Below, one piece after another: positions 56,331-64,000 of a DNA stretch of 64,000 nt. Position numbers and translations under genes: made by a program. Numbering within the stretch: the first letter of the stretch is position 1; each line of letters begins with the position of its first letter. The notes below the pieces were generated by a model. That model did no database searches and was not told the DNA's origin. It saw only the letters and a list, made by a program, of their open reading frames with translations. The stretch is from Venturia oleaginea (taxonomy: Eukaryota > Ascomycota > Dothideomycetes > Venturiales > Venturiaceae). The stretch is from the NCBI GenBank assembly GCA_013176395.1, contig JABMLP010000014.1, positions 310,001 through 374,000 on the forward strand, given 5' to 3'.

Positions 56331-56597
56331 ACTATATGTGAAGAGGATGCTAGCAATGCGCAGGTGGTAGAACTACTAGGAGAGAACAACAACTAGTAAA
56401 GGAGTCATGTTGTGCTCGGATACCGCGGTTCGCGGATTATCTAGACAGCTCGTAGAGTTTAAAAGACGTTTAGCGAGGGGGTAAAATAGATACTTCAAGA
56501 TTCTTCGAAGAGTCGTAAGATTCTAGAATAGATGTATAGTTGAGCTGTGCCGGATGTATCTTTAATTTTATCTTTAATTTGTGTTTGGATGAACAGG

Positions 56598-56700
56598 CTA
56601 CATCGCTGCCGGCACGATGACATTGTGGTGTTGAGTTGTGGTTGGGATGTAAGATCTCAAAAGGCAGCTCAGCTACTACTTGAGGGGGCTGAGGTTAATA
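56598..56700 (+). pseudogene. Ankyrin-like fragment, opposite strand
   Basis: The + strand reads LHRCRHDDIVV followed by QKAAQLLLEGAEVNN, resembling the two helices and loop of one ankyrin repeat with the centre altered. It lies about 270 bp from the minus-strand relic and in the opposite direction. Short, so only moderately convincing. Confidence 0.35.
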
Positions 56701-57699
56701 ATCTCCGGATATCGGAGATGCCTCGGACTTCGGACTCTCCTCCTCTTTCCATCTCGCGCCTTCATTCCCACGGTTCCTTTTTCAACCTATCAGCAGTTTC
56801 ATGTTTCTCGTCATTATGAAGGCAACACTACGTTTTGATCTCTCCAGAGATGTCGCCGACGAGTACAGCTCTCCAACGCCCGGAGCGGATGGGACTCCTC
56901 TGATCTGGGCAACATTCCCGAGGTCAACATGATTGCGGACACCACAAGCATGCGTATGTTGTATCTCCAACACTGCGCTCTTAGAGTACGAATGTACGAT
57001 CATGTCACCTTCTTCGAATACCAGTCGTACATTTCATTCTTGATCTTGGGTTGACAGGGATGGATCCGCGGACTCCGGTGAGGTATCATATCATATCACT
57101 CTCATCATGAAGCTAGCTTCTACAAAGAGTAGTCTTCCTGACTAGCTCGCAGTTCGTTACTAAAGACGAGATGGGTTCCTCAGTTCTGCCTGAATACCTC
57201 GTCGGAACCCGCGCATAATCCCTGTTGATCTAAGGCCAGGAATGAGATTACTATGGTATACTGTGTAGGGTAGCCTCTTCAACATCAGGATAACGAGTTG
57301 CCACACTTGTCAGTGACCAGGATACTCGCTGCTCCACCAGCAGGGTTGAACCTCAACTCTGCTCGTCCACTCGAAAGCTAACGTCAGCCATCTACAGCCG
57401 CTGCAGCCACTCAGAGAGATCTCCACGCCTTGATTTCTAATTCCTCCAGGTTTTTATGTACCCCAGTTTCTAGCATTCACAATCCGGCCAAGCGAGAGAC
57501 TCCTTGGCTCTCAGACTTCTCTTGCACCTGGCCATTGTTCACAGGCCATAGTTGGATCATTGCGGTCGAACGACAACATGGTTTTCCGACATAGCTGGGA
57601 ACACCTGCTATGGGGATCTGTTTTCCTCCCGGGTTTTGCTTAATAGCAGTAGAGATATCCGCTCAACTCCGCATTCACGCGATCGAACCCTTTTTCCTG

Positions 57700-59833
57700 A
57701 TGCCTGACCCAACACCTACCACAACTCGTGATGGAGCGACCCGATCGAAGGACGACTCCTCCACCCAAGAGAAAGGCCTCGATTCTCACGATTATGATTG
57801 GGATGATGCCGAAGAGCGTGCTCTTGTGTTAGAATGAAGTTCAAGTGTCCCTCGGATCAGACTCTGACAAGTAGCAGGAAGAAAATCGACTGGCACGTTT
57901 TTCCGATGCTCAGCACCATATTTGGACTATCACTGCTAGACCGATCGAATATTTCCGCTGCCTATATCGCCGGTGCAAACACAGACATCGGCTTAGCAAG
58001 AGGGTAGGAGCTATCTGTCGGAGCTCAATCCTCACAGCATGCTGATCATATTTGCAAGGTCAAATTATTCGACTACTTTGCTGGTATTCTTCATCGGTGA
58101 TAATAGCATAAGTCCATCCGATTTCACCCCAGCTAATGACGTTTCTAGGATACGGTGCTTTCGAATTACCATCTAACCTTGTGATTCGCCGCATTGGAGC
58201 TAGATGGTGGCTCAGTTTCCTCATAATCTCATGGGGTGTCTGCGTCTTAGGAATGGGCTTTGTGAAATCATGGAAATCACTAACAGTATTGAGAGCTCTA
58301 TTGGGTGTCTTCGAAGCTGGAGGTAGACCGATCTATTCTTCCGACTTTCATTGACGAGAACTAATCAATACCAGTACTCCCTGGTGCTATTTTCATCATC
58401 GGGTCCTGGTATAAGCAATACGAAACAGGTAGCAGAACTTCATTCTTCTACCAGGCCGCTCTGATCGCTTCGGCATTTGGTCCAATCGTAGGTCTAGCGA
58501 TGGAAATTGAAATGCGGCATGACAGCTAATTGAGCGCAGTTCGCATACCTGCTCTCCTTAATCAGAGTCGGAGACGGGATATACCGTCAGGGCTGGAGGT
58601 GGATTTTCATCGTCGAAGGCATCATGACAGTGGCAGCTGGCTTTGCTGCAATATTCTTCCTAGGAGATTGTGAGTCCATGCCCATGAACTTGTGAAAGTG
58701 ACATACTGACAATGGCGTCCAAGTCCCGGAAAATGCCAAATGGTTGAGCGACAGGCAACGTCATGTAGCCTTGTCTCGTGTCCAGACGGACAAAGCTGCC
58801 CGCAATGTCGAGCATCCGGGTTTCATGAAAGCTCTGAGGATGCTCTACGATTGGAAGTTGATTATCTAGTAGGTCTCATCTGAGTTGTCTCGCCAGATGA
58901 CATTGCTGACATTGTAAAGTTGCCTCCAGTATTTTATTGTCGCCTCGTCGTGTTACTCGATAACTTACTTCTTTCCGATCGTTCTAAGGCAAGGAATGGG
59001 TTTCAATTATGCCAAGGCCCAGCTTCTGACCAGTCCTCCCTACGTATGTAATGTGATACGATAGCAAGCAAAGTGACTGACTTGAGCAGGTTTTCGCCAT
59101 CTTTGCCACTATGTTCACGGGCTGGATCTCGGACAAATGGCGAAACCGCTGGGTGTGAGTTTGTCCTAATTAACACTGTACGAACACTGATGATCGTCTC
59201 CTAGTGTTCCTTGTATACAGGCTCTTTTTGCGTAAGCTCATCAACCGTGGCATTGCGACCTCACTAACCGGACGCAGCATCCTTGGGTTACTGCTCACTC
59301 TATACGTAGAAACCGTGGGAGTGAGATACTTTGGGTGAGAAGAACAGGACTTAGTTTTCCTCACCGAAGACTTGGTAACTGACAAACTTTCAGAATGTTC
59401 CTAGCTGTCTTTGGAACGCAGGGAAACGTGTAAGCTTGATTCTCAGACAGATCCATTCGCATCAGGCCCCAAAATGCTAACAAAGTCAGACCCGGCACCC
59501 TCACCTATGGCCAGAATCAAACTCCACAACAGGAAAAGAGAGGTATTGTCTCTGCAGCCATGGTTACGATGGGCGCCGTTGGTGGCGTCGCTGGCAGCAC
59601 CATTTTCCGTGCACAGGATGCGCCGGTAGGCTCAAGCTCTCCTGTCTGTGCATGATTCCTCTGACTAGCGGCAGAAATATTTGCCCGGTATGTGGGCGAC
59701 GATTGCCATGCAGATACTTTATATCATCATGACACTTATCCTGTCGTTCCATTTCAAGAGACAGAATGGGCGTGCGGACAACGACAGATCTGTTATATTG
59801 GAAGGTGTGGAAGGTTTCCGTTATGTCCCATAG
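57700..59833 (+). CDS. MFS permease of the ACS family in 14 exons
   Basis: Splicing gives 485 residues in one frame. Exons: 57700-57827, 57878-58003, 58059-58096, 58149-58322, 58375-58487, 58540-58669, 58724-58868, 58920-59043, 59090-59154, 59205-59231, 59278-59334, 59394-59429, 59490-59625, 59675-59833. Every intron is 46-60 nt with GT...AG. The product has the ACS signature FGLSLLDRSNISAAYIAGAN, then FIGYGAFELPSNLVIRRIGA, WRWIFIVEGIMTVAAGFAAI, FFLGDFPENAKWLSDRQR, TGWISDKWRNRW, and a tail ending ILEGVEGFRYVP. That end is familiar from fungal members of the allantoate/vitamin transporter group. Helix count is consistent with twelve. The substrate is unknown. It is convergent with the protease gene. 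Confidence 0.88.
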
Positions 59834-60305
59834 GGGTATTGTTTATGCGTTGTCTGGCGATGATACATGCCTACCTAATGAGTGGAGTTGATCTTACAGT
59901 GGTGTAGAGACCGATTCTGAGCACGCTCTTGCATCCCGATATCGGCAGCTTTTTACTCGTACCGATTGACGCGTTGCAGCCGAGTCGCGTTCTCCGCGCC
60001 GGACCGCGAAAGCGAGACTCGATATCACCATCAATTCATCACTACTGACCAATTGCTCAAATAATCTCGATAGGCTCTTGCCACGAGAGATTTTTGTTTG
60101 TTTGGAGACATAAAAATCTACAGCTATCATTCAATCATGCGTGTGCGCTACTAAAACATGAACCAGACAGGTCAGGTTTCAAGACGCAAAACGTCTCGCC
60201 AATGGTTTCCTCCATCTCCAACAGCCACAACAATGCGTTTCTACTCCTCAGACCAGGTGCGATGCAAAACAAATTTCCTATTCCCCAATCAGATGCGAAG
60301 AAGGT
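59834..60305. other. Short convergent intergenic region
   Basis: This lies between the 3' ends of the permease (+) and the protease (-). It holds terminators only, as far as can be seen. Confidence 0.45.
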
Positions 60306-61587
60306 TTACTTCTTAGGCGCCATCATCAGCGCTTTGTTCTTGCCATCGAAAACGACATACTGAGTTCTGAACATGACGTCACCGTAAATCTGGAGATTAG
60401 CACCACCGTTCGATTGCACGCCTCCAAAGCAGGTGTTAGCATCGACTTGGGCGAAGGTGATGGCGTTACCGGGAACCATGGCGGTGTAGGAGGGACCCAT
60501 TGCTACGCCGAAATCTGGGAGTTGAGCATTGCAGGGGTAGGTGAAGCCGCCTACTTGAGCATTGTTGGTTGCGCCTTGGACTTTTGCGTAGTAGGCATTT
60601 GCGACTTGAGGGTCGACGAGGAGAAGGGAGGTACCGGTGTCAGCAATGGCTGGGGAACCACCCTGGTTTGCGATCTTTTGGTTGCCGATGGTGACGGTTG
60701 GTGAGTCGACTTGCCAGAATCCGGATGCGGAGTTGACGGGGATGGTGGTGAGGGGACCTTGAGCTTTGGACATGTCGATGTCTCCGAATTGGTAGGTACC
60801 GGTAGAATCGTTCTTGAGATCGACAGAGAAAACTGGCATGGCGAGTTGTGGCATAACACTGTCGAAGAAGGTGGTCTGTTTGGTTGGCTTGATGGTGTTC
60901 AATTGGCTGAAAGCGAGACCGACGAGACCATCGTTATTGGTATCTTTGGCGAATGATTGGGAGACGGCGGTGGCAAGCTCGACTGCTTGTCGGGTTGCGG
61001 TGGCACCACCAATGTTGACGACGTCCATACCGACAGTTCCAGCTGCTCCAGATCCATCGCCGTATGAGATTGACCATGTTGCTCCCTGCATTACCTGGAA
61101 AGATTTGCTCTGGGCTGGGTCGAATGCGCTGTGCTGCCCAATGGTTTGCTTGGATAGAGCGCTGCTGAAGACCCACCTGGTAGATGTTAATTTGCGATCC
61201 ACGTCTGAAATTGATAGTCTAAAATCGAAGGACATACAAATCGGATGAACCAGTATCAAAATCGAGAGTAACAGTCTGTCCTCCAATGTTGACTGGCGAG
61301 AGATACTCTGCAGCATTTGGCTCTGGTGCAGCCACAACAGTTCCAGTTCCAGCTCCTCCTGCTGCAGCCGCTGCTGGTGCGGCGGTGCTGTTTGTTTGGC
61401 GGCTGACGGCGCTGAAGCCGTACTTGGCATATGCTTTTAGCATGGCATTTGGACCGACGGCCGGATCCCTTCTGTTGATACTCCTCTTAACATGGTGAAC
61501 GAACGAGCGTTTTTGGATGTGTGGTGCGGCGATTGTGTCAGCTGTCAAGAGAGAGAAGATGAGGAGTACAGGCTGTAGAGAGTGCAT
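60306..61587 (-). CDS. Secreted pepsin-type aspartic protease (family A1)
   Basis: Exons 61587-61238 and 61176-60306 join through a 61-nt intron (GTATGT...ACCAG) that splits the first active-site motif region. The precursor is 406 residues. The signal peptide is MHSLQPVLLIFSLLTADTIA, then a basic propeptide with KR/RR sites, then an Ala/Gly-rich spacer before the mature enzyme. Catalytic residues: Asp111 in FDTGSSDLWV and Asp296 in IADTGTSLLLVD, plus the flap tyrosine in SISYGDGSG (about 155). It cleaves proteins at acid pH outside the cell. Length and motif order are standard for aspergillopepsin-like enzymes; no GPI signal at the C-terminus. Confidence 0.95.
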
Positions 61588-64000
61588 GGTGGTGGTAAAT
61601 TGGGCTGGCCGGCAGCGGTGTATAAATTATGTATATTGAAAAGGAAAGAAGAGAGGGGCTGAAGTATATCGAATAGCTTCAAAGACCGGCCTCAAAGGAA
61701 AACAATAGACACGAAAGTAGAGAATGGAAAAAGCAGACACAGCAGACAGAATGAGGTGAAGAAGGAAAGTGTCTGGAGGGGCACACATGGACATTATGTG
61801 CATTCGAGCCTCTCGCCAAAAACAAGCGTGAGTCCAGGTCGGACCTCCTGTGAGGCCAAGTGAGGATTGAAACTGTCCATGGTTAGTGTCGACATCCCGT
61901 CGACGAAGAGGACTCCAAACGCGGGAGCCAAAACGCATCGCATAAGCTCACGGTTCGGCCGCGCAGTGATTGGTGACCAAAGCCTACGACCGACAGAGGC
62001 TCTTGCACCGGGGCCCACACTTGCGGCAAATGCAATGTTGAAGGGGTAGTGAAGCAGGACAAGGCACGAACGTGTTTCAGCTTGGAGGACCCCGCCTAAA
62101 GGCTGCTAATTTTTCGAGGCACCAAGGCAAGCGACGCCCTTTTGGAGCCTTTTTTTCGTGGCTTTTTTCATTAGCGGCCACGCTATTGGCTCTATTTTGC
62201 AGCAGGCACCCCCTGAAAACGCAGCGGCTCGGAGGGAGACGCCCAGATTCGTCTCGAGAACGCGCACTCCAAGAAACTAATTCCTCATCTCACAATTGGC
62301 ATCCAGCAACGATGGGAAAGCTGCGGCATCCGCAGAGAATCCCGTGGAATAATAAAAGGCAAATAACTCGAACAAGTCAGGCACTCCAAAGCTTTACCAC
62401 CTAAATCCAGCATCAAAGCCATCAAGCTGTCCGGCCGTACAAGTTATCCGTCCAGGCACTCCCACCTCTCGCTGGAATGCCAGAACAGCCCAGCACTCGG
62501 CGGGTTCGTCCACAACATTACGTGTTTCGCGGCCCTCAAATCAGCCGCAACCACGAAACACTTTCGTCCAAAACAATTCGGAATCACGCTCACCAACGCG
62601 TCTGAATAACAGGCCATTGCTATGATGAAAAGCAAATGGAAACGCGCCACAAATGTACGTATGAGCGATGGGAAGATGGAGGTGGCGTGCGAATCGATAC
62701 TGATACATCCTCTTCGCGCTTACCGTCTCAGCACAAAAGGAAGTGTCAAGAGCCGTGCCAAGGACGACATCTTGTTGGCTATTGCCTCTGGTTCTGTGGA
62801 GAGGTTCCATAAATGCTGGAGTACTCCTTCGGCCGGTGGTAATTTCTTTCCATGGCCTCACAAGTTTTGGTTGGCTGTTACCCGCCTTTCGTGACGTCGA
62901 GCGCGACGAAGTGGGTGGAGATGTTGACGACTGCGACTTAATCCTCGAATCTTTGCAGTTGTAGATTTATATCCATCAATTCGGTTTCGGATGTTAAGCA
63001 GTCCAGAGCGACGCCTCGATGGCAACCAATTTTCACATTGCGCTTTCGATGTGTCTCTCAAACTTGACATCTCCTATGGATTATAATATTCCTTCACCAG
63101 CAGGTTTGAAGTCTCTTGTATGCTGCTATTCCAGGGCCAGGTATACATACAACAGCAGGTCCTGCTTATATCTCCTTGCTCCACCATCATCTTCCATCAC
63201 ACTCGACTCCAAACATCTTGGACATCTCGGTTAGACATTTTCCTTTCCTTGCTGGAAGATCTACGAGGCCCAGGTCTTACTCCAAAGATTACGGGATCGC
63301 CACGAGGAACCAGGCATATCAACGAGATCTCGAATGCCAAGCAATCTAAAAATTGCCAAACTACCCCTTGCGAAGATCCACGGCAGCAAGCGAAGCCCTT
63401 AGGAATTTGTCCAGGATCGACGATGTTTCTGAGCAAACGTGGCGGTTTCTGTGCGCTCTGTGTCACTGTCACTAACTATTCGGTCTTCTCATGACGTTGG
63501 GGAGAGACAGTATCACCCACCAATGTTTGCTGTCGAGAGCAATGTATAGGAACAACGAGTTTGACAAATGCGATCTCTACAGCAAAAGGAAATATACTAA
63601 CCCAGGTCAGTCCAAAGTCATTTCCACAGCCAAGCATCGAATTCATGACATTCTTCATGTAGAAGCGAAGAGCCGCTTTCAAAACCCATGTCTTGCAAAA
63701 CTAAACACGGATCGCATGCCTCTATCTGCCTGAGCTTCTGCAGACGAGTCCGCAGGCATGTCGCGCATCATCTACGATCTGGAGTCTGGACCTTCGAGAA
63801 CAATTCTTCATGAAGCAGCCCTACGTAGTTCACACGACCGCTCAATATGCGCAGTCCTCGTCGTCGCGCAGCACATTCTATCAACCATCGCTTCCAACAC
63901 ACTCTTCAGGCTTTCCCACTGTATCTCGACCCAACACGGAAAGTAAGCAAGATGAATAGAGATTTAGTTCACGACCAGATGAGCTACGCTTGATTCACCC
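61588..64000. other. Protease promoter followed by DNA without a visible gene
   Basis: The first few hundred bases are the protease promoter; an AT-rich tgtataaattatg at 61619-61631 may be its TATA region. From 61950 on only short frames are seen, none with domains or a reliable start. The window may end inside an intergenic region. Confidence 0.4.

Larger units (their letters stand above)
55766..57699. other. Region with ankyrin relics, otherwise no gene
   Basis: Ankyrin-like fragments occur on the minus strand at 55954-56330 and on the plus strand near 56598-56700. The stretch 56830-57699 shows no gene and probably ends in the promoter of the 14-exon permease. Confidence 0.45.

Noticed and set aside
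57828..59674. Stops and shifts in the second MFS locus as evidence of a pseudogene
   Set aside because: All are removed by 13 consistent introns, and the exons sum to a multiple of three with a normal C-terminus.
62444..62650. Minus-strand 68-codon frame with a hydrophobic start and several Cys
   Set aside because: It begins with GTG, not ATG. The first ATG leaves only 57 residues without a signal peptide.
1..64000. Secondary-metabolite cluster, retrotransposon, CRISPR array or rRNA
   Set aside because: No synthase, reverse transcriptase, spaced direct-repeat array or rRNA sequence was recognised in any part of the window.

Overview
The window is nuclear DNA of a filamentous ascomycete (Pezizomycotina). 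The evidence is short introns (mostly 46-80 nt) with GT...AG ends and CTAAC/CTGAC branch sites, ATG starts in pyrimidine-rich leaders, fungus-typical families (Zn2Cys6 factor, ACS-type MFS permeases, GPI/Ser-Thr repeat protein, DBP7, MET5), and Fot1/pogo- and Tc1-type transposons. I cannot name the species. No CRISPR, rRNA or convincing tRNA gene was seen. Splice structures were assembled by hand from reading frames and splice signals.

Layout. 0.2-3.9 kb: a decayed gene for a large secreted repeat protein. 4.0-5.4 kb: a Tc1-type element with a frameshifted transposase. 6.6-10.3 kb: TYW1 (wybutosine synthesis) divergent from a PQ-loop membrane protein. 11.4-14.8 kb: a secreted protein made of two duplicated domains and two small membrane proteins, one with a broken frame. 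17.8-19.7 kb: a vacuolar Ca2+/H+ exchanger. 21.8-26.6 kb: a SNF2/RING ATPase with SUMO-related motifs. 27.6-30.5 kb: a Zn2Cys6 transcription factor of NIT4/NirA type. 31.4-33.2 kb: a secreted GH125 mannosidase, facing a minus-strand gene with 22-residue repeats.

34-41 kb is gene-poor. It holds a 27-bp tandem repeat, an apparently intact Tc1-type element inserted inside a 74-bp tandem duplication, and a dead Fot1/pogo element with perfect 28-bp terminal repeats. From 41 kb gene content is normal again: MET5 (sulfite reductase beta), DBP7 (ribosome biogenesis helicase), an F-box/UIM protein, and an MFS permease with an acidic N-terminus. Ankyrin fragments lie on both strands at 55.9-56.7 kb. 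An ACS-family permease in 14 small exons follows, which looks like broken DNA until it is spliced. Last comes a secreted pepsin-type protease. I see no gene in the final 2.4 kb.

The genes do not form one pathway or a recognisable secondary-metabolite cluster. Most are housekeeping or nutrient-handling genes on mixed strands. The unusual parts are the decayed repeat protein, the island with two different DDE transposon families, the two small repeat-bearing proteins of unknown function, and several introns whose length hides them in open-frame searches. I did not find a convincing new multi-gene system.
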